64,000 nt of DNA from assembly GCF_000350225.1 (NCBI RefSeq), contig NW_005179009.1, forward strand, positions 75,713 through 139,712, written 5' to 3'. Below the pieces are notes generated by a model, which saw nothing but the letters and a program-made list of their open reading frames with translations, searched no databases and was not told the origin of the DNA. Of the stretch, positions 8,854-20,122 are shown piece after piece. This DNA comes from Chondrus crispus. Lineage: Eukaryota; Rhodophyta; Florideophyceae; Gigartinales; Gigartinaceae. Numbering within the stretch: position 1 is the first letter of the stretch; every line of letters starts with the position of its first letter. Both the position numbers and the translations under genes were made by a program.

Positions 8854-11800
8854 TCAGACTGGCTGCGGGAACTAGAGAGGTGTAGGGACACGGACTTCGA
8901 AAGGCGGGGATACATAACGTGCCCCCTTGCAACAAGCCCACAAAGGTAGCAGACCTGAATTTTGTTTGCAATAACGATACAGTTTATATGTCGCAACTAC
9001 GGATATAGAGGCCGGCGCAGAGCTTATAGTCAGTGCATAAAAGTATGCAGAGGTGTGTGGTAGTACTAAAAACTGTTGAATAAAGACCAGAGTTCTTGTT
9101 CCGCACATATACTTATGCCTGACGTGGCGGATACCCTTCCTTTCGCCCCCACACTTGATAAATTCCACCGTCTGGGAGACTCCTGTGTTGTACTGCTGAG
9201 TTTGATGTGCATATGAGACACATATGGTCGTCGCTTTCGGCGCTGTCCTGCTCGCAGTAGTGCATAACTAATGCCTTTCGAACGTAGCTTCCAAGCTCAA
9301 CCAGCGCTCTTCTTTCGTTTCGTTGTTGTATCATCACCCCGTATCCATCTTCTTCAGCTTCGCACTCCAGCGCAATATCGTGTTGTTTCTTGACTTTCTT
9401 TCTCACGAGCGTCCAGAATCCGGACTTGAACCACGGCTAGCACCATCCAGAACCTTCTGTCTTCATCATGCTCAGAATCATTGTTCTCATGAAGAGTGAA
9501 TGTGAGATCAGGATCTGCGGTCAAAACTACAGAAGAATGCAAGGCTTGAATCACGCTCCCATAAGATATAGTGGCCAAAACAGATGTCTGGTCTCTTTTT
9601 CGCCCGTCTGTTATTTTGCACCACTTGGCATTTCCATATATCTGTACGGTTACGGAATTTCCATGGTCCGGCCGGCCACTTCTAAGACGTAGCTTTTGTT
9701 TCCATAAATGCTCTAAAAACTCCCTTGCTTTCAACAGAAATGCAAGGTCAGTTGATTGGAACATTTCCGAATGTTGACCTCCGTCTGCAGTGTTTCCGAG
9801 GTTCATAATTACTGAATTGTCTACGCGCCAGTCCTTCCTACTAAGAGACGACGATAAGAGTCCTTTCCGATGTAATCGAAGGTTCTGCAGAACAGGAGTT
9901 GGGAAGCCGTCCTGAAGCTTTTGTAGAAATCTTCCCGCATCCTGAAGCCCAGAACTGTCGTAGCCCAAGAGATTTAAAACCGACTTCGCTGTCTCAAAGC
10001 TCCAGCCGTTCTCACTAGTGTCAATGCCTTCAGTTTCAATTGCCAGACGAGTCTTCCAGTCGTTGGCAAGACGATGTTCCATAGCCTGTAATTGTGAGTT
10101 TTTCATATTGGATTGAGCTACCCCCCTCTTCAATGGCTGATGAGCGCTTTCAAACAACAACTCTTGTACATGTCTTACACTACCGAACAGTGGCAATGTA
10201 TGTGTGAAGAACTCCAACAATCTGTGAAGGTTTGGTTTGTCCAAATGAGTGGAGGCAAAGCTGTTTGTGCGACAAAGCTTATCTACTCGAGATAGGTAAC
10301 GAAGTGCCATATTACGAATCTCTAGAAGTCTCTTGGTTCCTCCTTCTTCATTGTGTGTGTCTAATGACCTCTTACCATCTATCCTTGAGTCCGGAAAGTA
10401 CTGCGTTCTGCTCACGAGAGAGGAAAACAGGTCGAGGAGGTCGAGAGCTTCATCGATAGTAGCACAGTTTCCGCTCTCTCTCTCGCCTTTGATTTTGTTC
10501 ACGTACCAAGCACTCTTCATCGCCCGTGGTGCTACCAAGAGCAGGCAGTACATAGACGATATCGTCATTGAATGTAGCACATGCTTGTCATGGTTGATTA
10601 GGCTCTCCTGATATATGAGATAGCCATCCTTCAAAGCCATCTTGGCAATTGCCTCGGCATCTTTGCGTACATCTTTTGGTAGCAGTGTTATACAGAGATT
10701 CATGATGTCGCGACCAATCCCGAGGAAAAGATGATCGGGAGCCACAACGCATGAGCGATACGAATCGAAAACAGAAGGAACAACCGGTTTGCTACTGCCG
10801 AGTACACGAGGCACACGAGCGCGAACTTGTCGCAGTTTCTCAGAGAGTTGATGAAGTGCCTGCAAACTTGTCTCAAACGTATCTGCGTCATCCATTCCGA
10901 GGGCTTTCAACTCTTCCCTGGATAACTTGGATCTCCTCAATGCAGTAGCCCGGTTCTCATCTCTCGCGAAAGATGGATGGTCGGAATGGATGCGGGTTGT
11001 GTAACAATACTTGCTTCCTTGAAATCCAGACTTGTCGTACCTACCATAGCTGCATAAGTGACATGGAACATTGGAGCAGTGCCCTAGTAGATCCAAAGTG
11101 TGGGACACTGCAGGATAGTCTCCAACGTACCCGACGACATCGAGAAAAAGAACAACCTTCTCTCCTTTTGCATTGGTCATCTCAAATCCCTTTTCTGTCC
11201 CCTCAATGATATCATCAATAACTGCCGCCAGTACCTCGTTTGTAGATACCCCTGGAGGAGTTAGCCCGATAGGTCTGATGGCTCCTGCTCCATTGCGGTT
11301 CTCCGGAGCCATACCTATTGGCAGCATGTATACACCACCCATGCTTCCTTTCTTTCCAATGTACGGCGTAAATCCATCAGAGTACAGAAACATTCTATAC
11401 ACAACGTACTTTCTTCCATCTTCCAAACGTCCACTGCTTTCCGCATCGACGCGATGATCCTTGTTCATTGGATTATCATCGGCAGATACTCGTTTCACTA
11501 CGGCTTTGTCAAACATCTGGTTGTAAACGCCCCTATTCGTTCCGGTGAGATTCGAAACATTTCTTTCAGAAGATACAACCAAGCTGGTGGCGTAGTCGTC
11601 ATCACAGTTCTGTCTTCTCCACATCCTATACACAAGGAAGGGTGTTTGCGTTGGTTCTTCCGAATCTTCGGCGTCTGGCTGTCCTAGGAGTGCAAGTTCG
11701 ACGACCATGTCACTGGGAAGGAATGCCCGAGATTCTGGTCTCTTCGTCTTCATCGTTTTGGTACGCTTTGAATTGGACTCCGCCTGCGGTTCTGTCCAGT

Positions 11801-13168
11801 TTGGCTCATCGTAAACAAAGAAGGAAGATACAACTGCATCAAATCTCATGTTCGTGGAGGACGTTACTGCAAACTGGGCTTGCATCAATCTGCCCTTCAC
11901 CGCGTCACTTGTTTCGACCGTAATGTTAAGAAGGAGCCCTTTTCGCAGTTTCACTGTCACACCATCTTCGGTTGGAATCCGATAAACAGATAGACTCCCA
12001 GCCCTATCCTTGATTATTGGAGTGTCCTCAATATCCGAGAACCTCGGTATCTCGATTGACGGATCCATATCATGCCGTCTTCCTTGCACCATCTCCCGCA
12101 ATTTTGCTGTCGAAAAGTCAAGTTTTGCCCAGTTGCTCGGTCTTACAATCATGGTCGGAGCGCTGTCCTGTGAGGTATACTTTCCAACGCCAGCCTTCGA
12201 CCCAGACTTCGACAAATCCACAGTAAACATTTCTACATGACAAGGAACGAAGAAGTTGAATTTCGCAAATGGACGAACACGTCTCTTCAGAGTAGATGTA
12301 CTTGGCAGTTTGAGAGTGAGCTGCCTTTCATTCGGTCTCCAGTTCCTAAAGTTGGCAAGTGTCTGATACGCAGTCTCGCTGAGACGCGTGCTCCCAGTTG
12401 CTGTTATTAGTGATGCAATATTTGTCCAGGTCAATCGAATTCCACCAGAAGCGCTTTCGAACATGCTGTCTATCAGCTCCTCAGACTCCTCAGCTTCGTA
12501 GGCATTGTCCTGCTCAACGCTCAATCCAATGTCTAATCCAGAAATTCCTTCGCTTTCTTCACAACGGATCGTGTTATTCCGTTCGGGGTGAGGACTTGAT
12601 GGAAGTGCCTCCACACCGTCATGCATGACGCCTTGGTATTCTTGGAGGTCGCTTAAAAGCCCGTCTTTCAAAAGGGAAGCGTAGGATTCTGACTGACCGT
12701 CTAGTAACATGAACCCATCTCCTGGACGTTTAGCTGGCTTTGTAGACAGTTGCCTACATGGCCTTGCTCTTTTTCGATTTCTTTCAAGCTGAGGTTCAGA
12801 AGAAGATGGTGCGTGCCCATCCCAAGTAGTCCCTTGTGATACAACATCTTCGGAACGCTTTGCATAAGGTCCGCGTTTTTTAAGAACCCAACGACTCTTG
12901 CTTTGACGCCCCATCTGTGACAGTTTCGACCAGGTCCGCAACTAGAAATGGGGCTGCAGTGAAGTATGGCATGGACCTCGGCATTAACAAGATTTCAGCA
13001 AGCTTACTGCTCTACAGCCGAAAGAAGGTCTTTTGTTACATTTGGCGATGCATACGGTTGTGCCGTTAATATTAAAGCTTGGTTCAATGAATAGAAACGG
13101 TAAAAAGGATATGCTCCTACTCGCATTTTGATGTGATGCCGCATGCAAAAGCTCAATGAATGGCTGTC
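8854..13168 (-). mobile_element. TNP2/Plavaka-like DNA transposon, copy 1
   Basis: The element is delimited by comparison with its inverted copy at 15765-20122: homology runs from just outside TCAGACTGGCTGCGGG (8854) to GCTCAATGAATGGCTGTC (ending 13168). An 8-bp direct repeat GTTAAGGA sits at 8846-8853 and 13169-13176 and could be a target duplication. However, part of it also seems conserved at one end of copy 2, and I see no terminal inverted repeat, so the exact ends are uncertain. It carries one large minus-strand gene and about 250 bases of shared untranslated flank on the 5' side. Confidence 0.6.
9354..12914 (-). CDS. TNP2/Plavaka-like transposase, long open frame
   Basis: The frame opens at the ATG at 12914 (MGRQSKSRWVLKKRGPYAKR) and runs 1186 codons. 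Features by residue: a basic start; an acidic low-complexity zone to about 170; a folded middle; then the nuclease-like half with LFLDVVGYVGDYPAVSHTL near 590-605, a CHLC knuckle near 617, APDHLFLGIGRDIMNLC near 725 and LFESAHQPLKRGV near 918. This D...D...E/H order matches TNP2/Plavaka-type cut-and-paste transposases (CACTA-like superfamily). The frame ends early: a second frame down to 9113 continues with 85-90 residues that copy 2 preserves in register (YVRKALVMHYCEQ, GGIYQVWGRKEGYPPR). Copy 1 lacks five bases there relative to copy 2, so it has probably lost its native C-terminus. Almost certainly mobile-element protein; autonomy is doubtful. Confidence 0.7.
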   Translation of the reverse strand: MGRQSKSRWVLKKRGPYAKRSEDVVSQGTTWDGHAPSSSEPQLERNRKRARPCRQLSTKPAKRPGDGFMLLDGQSESYASLLKDGLLSDLQEYQGVMHDGVEALPSSPHPERNNTIRCEESEGISGLDIGLSVEQDNAYEAEESEELIDSMFESASGGIRLTWTNIASLITATGSTRLSETAYQTLANFRNWRPNERQLTLKLPSTSTLKRRVRPFAKFNFFVPCHVEMFTVDLSKSGSKAGVGKYTSQDSAPTMIVRPSNWAKLDFSTAKLREMVQGRRHDMDPSIEIPRFSDIEDTPIIKDRAGSLSVYRIPTEDGVTVKLRKGLLLNITVETSDAVKGRLMQAQFAVTSSTNMRFDAVVSSFFVYDEPNWTEPQAESNSKRTKTMKTKRPESRAFLPSDMVVELALLGQPDAEDSEEPTQTPFLVYRMWRRQNCDDDYATSLVVSSERNVSNLTGTNRGVYNQMFDKAVVKRVSADDNPMNKDHRVDAESSGRLEDGRKYVVYRMFLYSDGFTPYIGKKGSMGGVYMLPIGMAPENRNGAGAIRPIGLTPPGVSTNEVLAAVIDDIIEGTEKGFEMTNAKGEKVVLFLDVVGYVGDYPAVSHTLDLLGHCSNVPCHLCSYGRYDKSGFQGSKYCYTTRIHSDHPSFARDENRATALRRSKLSREELKALGMDDADTFETSLQALHQLSEKLRQVRARVPRVLGSSKPVVPSVFDSYRSCVVAPDHLFLGIGRDIMNLCITLLPKDVRKDAEAIAKMALKDGYLIYQESLINHDKHVLHSMTISSMYCLLLVAPRAMKSAWYVNKIKGERESGNCATIDEALDLLDLFSSLVSRTQYFPDSRIDGKRSLDTHNEEGGTKRLLEIRNMALRYLSRVDKLCRTNSFASTHLDKPNLHRLLEFFTHTLPLFGSVRHVQELLFESAHQPLKRGVAQSNMKNSQLQAMEHRLANDWKTRLAIETEGIDTSENGWSFETAKSVLNLLGYDSSGLQDAGRFLQKLQDGFPTPVLQNLRLHRKGLLSSSLSRKDWRVDNSVIMNLGNTADGGQHSEMFQSTDLAFLLKAREFLEHLWKQKLRLRSGRPDHGNSVTVQIYGNAKWCKITDGRKRDQTSVLATISYGSVIQALHSSVVLTADPDLTFTLHENNDSEHDEDRRFWMVLAVVQVRILDAREKESQETTRYCAGVRS

Positions 13169-13219
13169 GTTAAGGACAGCCATGCCATACCGAATTCGGT
13201 AATTTCAAATTGAAATTTC
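13160..13219. repeat. Cluster of three small palindromes at the transposon edge
   Basis: ATGGCTGTC/GACAGCCAT arms flank GTTAAG (13160-13183). ACCGAATTCGGT follows at about 13188, then AATTTCAA/TTGAAATT. They lie at the 5' border of transposon copy 1 and overlap its possible target duplication. Confidence 0.6.
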
Positions 13220-13324
13220 AGTACGACACGTGCCCATGAACAGTTTGAAATATCTAGGTACCGGTTTTTTCTGAACACTGCATATATATATGCAGCAATA
13301 TAGTTCCAGGACCAGATCCAACTC

Positions 13325-14440
13325 TCCGCACGCCCGTCGTCCGCAGTCTTGATCCACCATGCATCCCGTTTTCTGACAGTTTCCTTTCTGCGAGTTGCGT
13401 GTTCGGTTGAGATATCATCCACACAGTAAGTGAAGCTACTTCTCCCACAGTCTTGACCCACAACGCATCTGTTTCTCTAACAGTTTCCGTTCTGCAAGTT
13501 GCTTGTCTGTTTGAAATATCATCCGCAGTAAGTGACGCCACTTCTGCCACAGTTCTGACCCACCACGCATCCATTTTTCTAACAGTTTCCTTTCTGCGAG
13601 TTGCGTGTTTGTTTGGGATATCATCCACAGTAAGTGACGCCACTTCTCCCATAGTTCTGACCCACCACGAATCCATTTTTCTAACAGTTTCCTTTCTGCG
13701 AGTTGCGTGTTTGGTTGAGATATCATCCACAGTAAGTGACGCCACTTCTCCCACAGTCCTGACCCTCCACGCATCCATTTTTCTAACAGTTTCCTTTCTG
13801 CGAGTTGCGTGTTTGGTTGAGATATCATCCACAGTAAGTGACGCCACTTCTGCCACAGTCCTGACCCTCCACGCATCCATTTTTCTAACAGTTTCCTATC
13901 TGCAAGTTGCGTGTTTGGTTGAGATATCTTCTGCAGTAAGTGACGCCACTTCTCCCATAGTCCTGACCCACCACGCATCCATTTTTCTAACAGTTTCCTT
14001 TCTGCGAGTTGCGTGTTTGTTTGGGATATCATCCACAGTAAGTGACGCCACTTCTCCCACAGTTCTGACCCACCACGCATCCATTTTTCTAACAGTTTCC
14101 TTTCTGCGAGTTGCGTGTTTGGTTTAGATGTCATCCACAGTAAGTGACGCCACTTCTCCCATAGTTCTGACCCACCACGAATCCATTTTTCTAACAGTGT
14201 CCTTTCTGCGAGTTGCGTGTTTGGTTGAGATATCTTCTGCAGTAAGTGACGCCACTTCTCCCATAGTCCTGACCCACCACGCATCCATTTTTCTAACAGT
14301 TTCCTTTCTGCGAGTTGCGTGTTTGGTTGAGATATCATCCATAGTAAGTGACGCCACTTCTGCTACAGTCATGACCCACCGCGCATCCCCGTTTCTGACA
14401 GTTTGCTTTCTGCGAGTTGCGTGTTTGGTTGAATTCTCAT
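13325..14440. repeat. 102-bp minisatellite, about 11 copies
   Basis: The block ACAGTTTCCTTTCTGCGAGT, GTGTTTGGTTGAGATATCAT and CAGTAAGTGACGCCACTTCT repeats every 102 bases. Because 102 is a multiple of three and the unit lacks stops, both strands stay open in more than one frame for 600-900 bases. The predicted 34-residue repeats in each frame look arbitrary, so I treat it as non-coding. It lies in the loop between the two inverted transposon copies. Bases 14441-15126 contain nothing I can name. Confidence 0.8.
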
Positions 14441-15126
14441 GCGGAGACACGAGTGCGCTGCAGACGTTTCGTAAGTGAGCGCTTTCTCTAGGCAATGCCG
14501 TTTTGCGATTACCTACAAAGCTGTAACGTAAGTTCGCACATTCTCTAACACATTGAAAGTTTCGAAGAACTGTTCTGACCAAGCCTCACAGCGTTCCTTG
14601 TCTCACTGCAGGTCAACCCGCCCGTCTTCTAACTCAGGATCAGGTAAGCCATCAGTACACCCTCCTTGGTCTATCAGAATTCCAATCCACCATCATGACG
14701 TACTGTGACCGTAACTGACCTCTCTTGTTATGTTTCTTGGCGTTGATTATTGTATTTAACGGAAGCGCAATGAACCACTGCTGCGGTATTCCGGTATTTG
14801 GACGGGGTAGATGTAGTGTATGTAGCCGTAACAATACTCTTTGGTTGCTACAAATAAATGTGATGTGAACGCCGCTGGAACCGCTATCGGTTTCATCCTT
14901 CGGGTTGGGACCGTTTCTGGACCGGCGGGGTGATATCACCTTTGCAAGAAAGGTACTGGATTAACATTTCATTGACTGAGAGTAGGTCGGAGCATTACGT
15001 GTAGTGTTGCATTGGAGCTGCGAATGGAGACATATTTTCACTGCCCTGGAGCAGCAAAACATGGTCGTCGGTGGCTGCGCATATGCAGCGATGATCACCG
15101 TCTCATCATTGCATCAATGTAAAAGC

Positions 15127-15432
15127 GTTTGGCCCTGCGGGACTTGCCCGTGTACAGCGCCAGCCAGCCATCTACCGCGGCAGGCCAGGCAGAGACGCTG
15201 TGCCATAACTATGCTGCTTTTCAGCCAATGGCGTTTGGCACTGCGAGACTTACCCGTGTGCAGCGCCAGCCAGCCATCTACCGCCGCAGGCCAGGCAGAG
15301 ACGCTGTGCCATAACTATGCTGCTTTTCAGCCAATGGCGTTTGGCACTGCGAGACTTACCCGTGTGCAGCGCCAGCCAGTCATCTACCGCCACAGGCCAG
15401 GCAGAGACGCTGTGCCATAACTATTCCGATTT
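15127..15432. repeat. 106-bp tandem repeat, three copies
   Basis: CAGAGACGCTGTGCCATAAC recurs at 15190, 15296 and 15402, each copy containing CAGCGCCAGCCAG, ATCTACCGC and TTTTCAGCCAATGGCGTT. Copies 2 and 3 are nearly identical. Small ORFs across it follow the repeat and are not called. Confidence 0.8.
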
Positions 15433-15599
15433 TCAGCCAATGGCGTTATTGGTAAAAAATGTGCAAAATCGCGACATGAAATCAACAAGCGTTGCTACAT
15501 TTATGACACATTTTTTGCTGGCCCGGACCAAAATATTTGCGCCGATTTTTTATTGCCTCCGATAGGCTGATTTGACCTTCCTGTGTATGCAGTACTCAA

Positions 15600-15637
15600 A
15601 AAAGGCGGTAGTTTAATATATCAAACTACCGCCTTTT
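15600..15637. repeat. Perfect 15-bp stem hairpin
   Basis: AAAAGGCGGTAGTTT and its exact complement are separated by eight AT-rich bases. It could fold as a strong RNA hairpin followed by T-rich DNA, but in a eukaryotic non-coding stretch I call it only a palindrome. Confidence 0.75.
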
Positions 15638-16019
15638 CTGAATTCGAGCAGGGCATCTGAGTGAAAATCAGTTAGCTCGCGAAAAGGGAGTGGCTCACTG
15701 GCCGGTTACGCGCAGTCGCCCCGTGGTGCGTGAACGGGAGCGACCGGTAACGGGTTACCTTAATGACAGCCATCGATTGAGCTTTTTTGGTGCGGTATCA
15801 CATCAAAATGCGAGTAGGAGCATCTCATTCTTACCGTTTCTATTCATTGAACCAAGCTTTAATATTAACGGCACAATCGTATGCATCGCCAAATTTAACA
15901 AAAGACCTTCTTTCGGCTGTAGAGCAGTAAGCTTGCTGAAATCTTCTTAATGCCGAGGTCCATGCCAAACTTCACTGCAGCCCCCCTTCCAGTTGCAAAC
16001 CTGGTCGAAACTGTCACAG

Positions 16020-19000
16020 ATGGGGCGTCAAAGCAAGAGTCGTTGGGTTCTTAAACGCGGACCTTATGCAAAGCGTTCTGAAGATGTTGTATCACAAGGG
16101 ACTACTTCGGATGGGCACGCACCATCTTCTTCTGAACCTCAGCTTGAAAGACATCGAAAAAGAGCAAGGCCATCTAGGCAACTGTCTACAAAGCCAGCTA
16201 AACGTCCAGGGGATGGATTCAAATTACTAGACGGTCAACCAGAATCCTATGCTTCCCTTTTGAAAGACGGGCTTTTAAGCGACCTCCAAGAAAAACAAGG
16301 CGTGATGCATGACGGCGTGGAGGCACTTCCATTAAGTCCTCACTCCGAACGAAATGACACGCTCCGTTGTGAAGAAAGCGAACGAATTTCTGGATTAGAC
16401 ATTGGATTGAGCGTTGAGCAGGACGTTGTCTACGAAGCTGAGGAGTGCGAAGATTTGATCGACAGCATGTTCGACGGAGCTTCTGGTGGAATTAGATTGA
16501 CTTGGACAACTATTGCATCACTGATAACAGCAACTGGGAGCACACGTCTCAGCGAGACTGCGTATCAGACACTTGCTAACTTTAGGAACTGGAGACCGAA
16601 TGAAAGGCAGCTCACTCTCAAACTGCCAAGTACATCTACTCTGAAGAGACGTGTTCGTCCATTTGCGAAATCCAACTTCTTCGTTCCTTGTCGTGTAGAA
16701 ATGTTTACTGTGGATTTCTCGAAGTCTGGGTCGAAGGCTGGCGTTGAAAAGTATTACTCACAGGACAGCGTTCCTACCATGATCGTAAAGCCTAGCAACT
16801 GGGCGAAACTTGACTTTTCGACAGCAAGATTGCGGGAGATGGTGCAAGGAAGACGGCATGATATGGATCCGTCAAGCGAGGTACCAAGGTTCTTGAATAT
16901 TGAGGACACTCCAATAATCCAGGATAAGGCTGTGAGTCTATCTGTTTATCGGATTCCAACCGAAGATGGTGTGACGGTGCAACTTCGAAAAGGGCTCCTT
17001 CTTAACATCACGTTCGAAACAAGTGACGCCGTGAAGGGCAGATTGATGCAAGCCCAGTTTGCAGTAACGTCCTCAACAAACATGAGCTTTGATGCAGTTG
17101 TATCTTCCTTCTTTGTTTACGATGATCCGAACTGGACAGAACCGCAGGACCGGTCCAATTCAAAGCGTACCAAAAGGATGAAGATGAAGAGACCAGAATC
17201 TCGGGCATTCCTTCCCAGTGACATGGTCGTCGAACTTGCACTCCCAGGACAGCCAGACGCCGAAGATTCGACAGAACCAACGCAAACACCCTTCTTTGTA
17301 TATAGGATGTGGAGAAGACAGAACTGTGATGACGACTACGCCACCAGCTTGGTTGTATCTTCTGAAAAAAATGTTTCGAATCTCACTGGCACGAATAGGG
17401 GGGTTTACAACCAGATGTTTGACAAAATCCTAGTGAAACGAGTATCTGCGGATGATAATCCGATGGAAAAGGGCCATTGCGTTGATGCGGAGAGCAGTGG
17501 AAGTCCAGAAGATGGAAGAAAGTACGTTGTGTACAGAATGTTTCTGTACTCTGATGGATTTACGCCGTACATTGGAAAGAACGGAAGCATGGGTGGTGTA
17601 TACATGCTGCCAATAGGTATGGCTCCGGAGAACCGCAACGGAGCTGGAGCCATCAGACCCATCGGGTTAACTCCTTCAGGAGTATCTACAAGCCAGGTAC
17701 TGGCGGCAGTTATTGATGATATCATTGAGGGGACAGAAAAGGGATTTGAGATCTCAAATCTCAACCTTCTCTCCTTCTGCAGTAGTCATCGATGACTACC
17801 GCAGAAAGAGAGAAGGATGTTCTTTTTCTCGATGTCGTCGGGTACGTCGGGGACTATCCTGCAGTCTCCCACACTTTGAACCTACTAGGGCACTGCTCCA
17901 ATGTTCCATGTCACTTATGCAGCTATGGAAGGTACGACAAGTCTGGATTTCAAGGAAGCAAGTATTGTTACACAACTCACATCCATTCCGACCATCCATC
18001 TTTCGCGAGAGATGAGAACGAGGCTACTGCATTGAGGAGATCCAAGTTATCCAGGGAAGAGTTGAAAGCCCTCGGAATGGATGACGCAGATACGTTTGAG
18101 ACAAGTTTGTAGGCACTTCATCAACTCTCTGCAAAACTGCAACACGTTCGCGCTCGTGTACCTTGTGTACTTGGCAGTAGGAAACCGGTTGTTCCTTCTG
18201 TTTTCCATTCATATCGCTCATGCGTTGTGGCTCCCGATCATCTTTTCCTCGGGATTGGTCGCAAAATCATGAATTTCTGTATAACATTGCTACCAAAAGA
18301 TGTACGCAGAGATACTGAGACGATTGCCAAAGTGGCTTTGAAGGATGGACATCTCATATATCAGGAGAGCCTAATCAACCATGACAAGCATGTGCTACAT
18401 TCAATGACGATATCGTCTATGTACTGCCTGCTCTTGGTAGCACCACGGGCGATGAAGTGTACTTGGTACGTGCACAAAATCATTAGCGAGGGAGTAAGCG
18501 GAAACTATGCTACTATTGATGAAGCTCTCAACCTCCTCGACCTGTTTTTCTCTGTCGTGAGCAGGACGCAGTACTTTCTGGAATCAAGAATAGATGGTAA
18601 GAGGTCATTAGACACACACAATGAAGAAGAAGGAACCAAAAGACTCCTGGAGATTCGGAATATGGCACTTCGTTACCTTTCTCGAGTAGATAAGCTGTGT
18701 CGCACAAACAGCTTTGCCTCCACTCATTTGGACAAACCAAACCTTCGCAGACTGTTGGAGTTCTTCACACATACATTGCCACTGTTCGGTAGCGTGAGAC
18801 ATGTACAAAAATTGTTGTTTGAAAGCGCTCATCAGCCATTGAAGAGGGGGGTGGCTTAATCTATTATGAAAAACTCACAATTACAGGCTATGGAACATCG
18901 TCTTGCAAACGACTGGAAGACTGGTCTGGCAATTGAGACTGAAGGCATTAGCACCAGTCAGAACGGATGGAGCTTTGAGTCAGCGAAGTCAGTTTAGAAT

Positions 19001-19863
19001 CTCTTGGGCTACGACAGTTCTGGGCTGCAGGATGCCAGAAGATTACTACAAAAGCTTCAGGACTGCTTCCTAACTCCTGTTCTGCAGAACCTTTGATTCC
19101 ATCAGAAAGGACTTTTATCATCGTCTCTCAGTAGGAAGGACTGGCGCGTAGACAAGTCAAGAATTATGAACCTAGGAAACATTGCAGACGGAGGTCAATA
19201 GTCAGAAATGTTCCAGTCAACTGACCTTGCATTTCTGTTGAAAGCAAGGGAGCTTTTATAGCATTTATGGAAACACAAGATATGGCTTAGAAGTGGCCAG
19301 GCGGAGCATGGAAATTCCGTGACTGTACATACATATGGAACTGCGAAATGGTGCAAAGTAACAGACGGCAAAAGAGGGACCAAACATCCGTTCTGGCAAC
19401 TATATCCTATGGTAGCGTGATTCAAGCCCTGCAGGCTTGTGTAGTTTCGACCGCGGATCCTGATCTCACATTCACCCTTCATGAGAACAAAGATTCTGAT
19501 CATGATGAAGACAGAAGGTTCTGGATGGTGCTAGCTGTATTTCAAGTCCAGATTCTGGACGCTCGTGGGAAATAAAGTCAGGAAACAATACGATATTGCG
19601 CGGTGAAGGAGTGCGAAGCGGAAGAAGATGGATACCGCGTGTTAATAAAACAACGAAATGAAAGAAGAGCGCTGGTTGAGCTTGGAAGCTACGTTCGAAA
19701 GGCATTAGTTATGCACTACTGCGAACAGGAGAGCGAAGAAAGCGACGATCATATGTGTCTCATATCCACATCAAACTCAGCAGTACAACACAGGAGTCTC
19801 CCAGACGGTGGAATTTATCAGGTGTGGGGGCGAAAGGAAGGGTATCCGCCACGTCGGGCATAA
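16020..19863 (+). pseudogene. Transposase pseudogene of copy 2
   Basis: Aligned by eye with the 9354-12914 gene it keeps the same start (ATG 16020, MGRQSKSRWVLKRGP) and the same motifs: LFLDVVGYVGDYPAVSHTL, CHLC, APDHLFLGIGRKIMN and LFESAHQPLKRGVA. It is broken by a palindromic insertion at 17743-17816 (frame lost near 17795), a frame loss near 18112, a TAA at 18857-18859 where copy 1 has glutamine, and further stops to 19575. The last segment to 19860-19862 keeps the C-terminal 85-90 residues that copy 1 has lost by a 5-base deletion. It therefore cannot make transposase but informs the family's true length. Confidence 0.75.
17743..17816. repeat. Templated palindromic insertion inside copy 2
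   Basis: A perfect 18-bp palindrome (half-site GATTTGAGA) is followed by a 52-bp near-palindrome whose 25-base arms differ at two positions around a CG centre. Copy 1 has no such structure: after GGGATTTGAGAT it goes straight to GACCAATGCAAAAGG. Copy 2 has gained about 38 bases that are the reverse complement of the adjacent sequence. The gain is not a multiple of three and kills the frame. Confidence 0.85.
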
Positions 19864-20122
19864 GTATATGTGCGGAACAAGAACTCTGGTCTTTATTCAA
19901 CAGTTTTTAGCACTACCACAGAACTCGGAATACTTCTATACGCTGACTAGAAGTTCTGCGCCGGCCTCTATATCTGTGGTTGCGACATATAAAACTGTAT
20001 CATGGCCCCAAACAAAATTCAGGTCCGCTACCTTTGTGGGGTTGTAGCAAAGAGACACATTCGGTGTCCCGCCTTCCGAAGCCCGTGTCCCTCCACCTTT
20101 CTAGTCCCCGTAGCCAGTCTGA

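Larger units (their letters stand above)
15765..20122 (+). mobile_element. TNP2/Plavaka-like DNA transposon, copy 2, decayed
   Basis: An inverted paralogue of 8854-13168 with matching order from GACAGCCATCGATTGAGC to CCGTAGCCAGTCTGA. No matching target duplication is visible on its flanks (ACCTTAAT on the left, TACTTCTT on the right). Its right edge cuts into the SET-like region of the neighbouring minus-strand gene, so it either landed in that gene or marks a rearrangement junction. Confidence 0.65.

Noticed and set aside
8846..13176. GTTAAGGA at both ends as a firm 8-bp target duplication of transposon copy 1.
   Set aside because: Part of it seems conserved outside copy 2 as well and no terminal inverted repeat is present, so it is only noted as possible.
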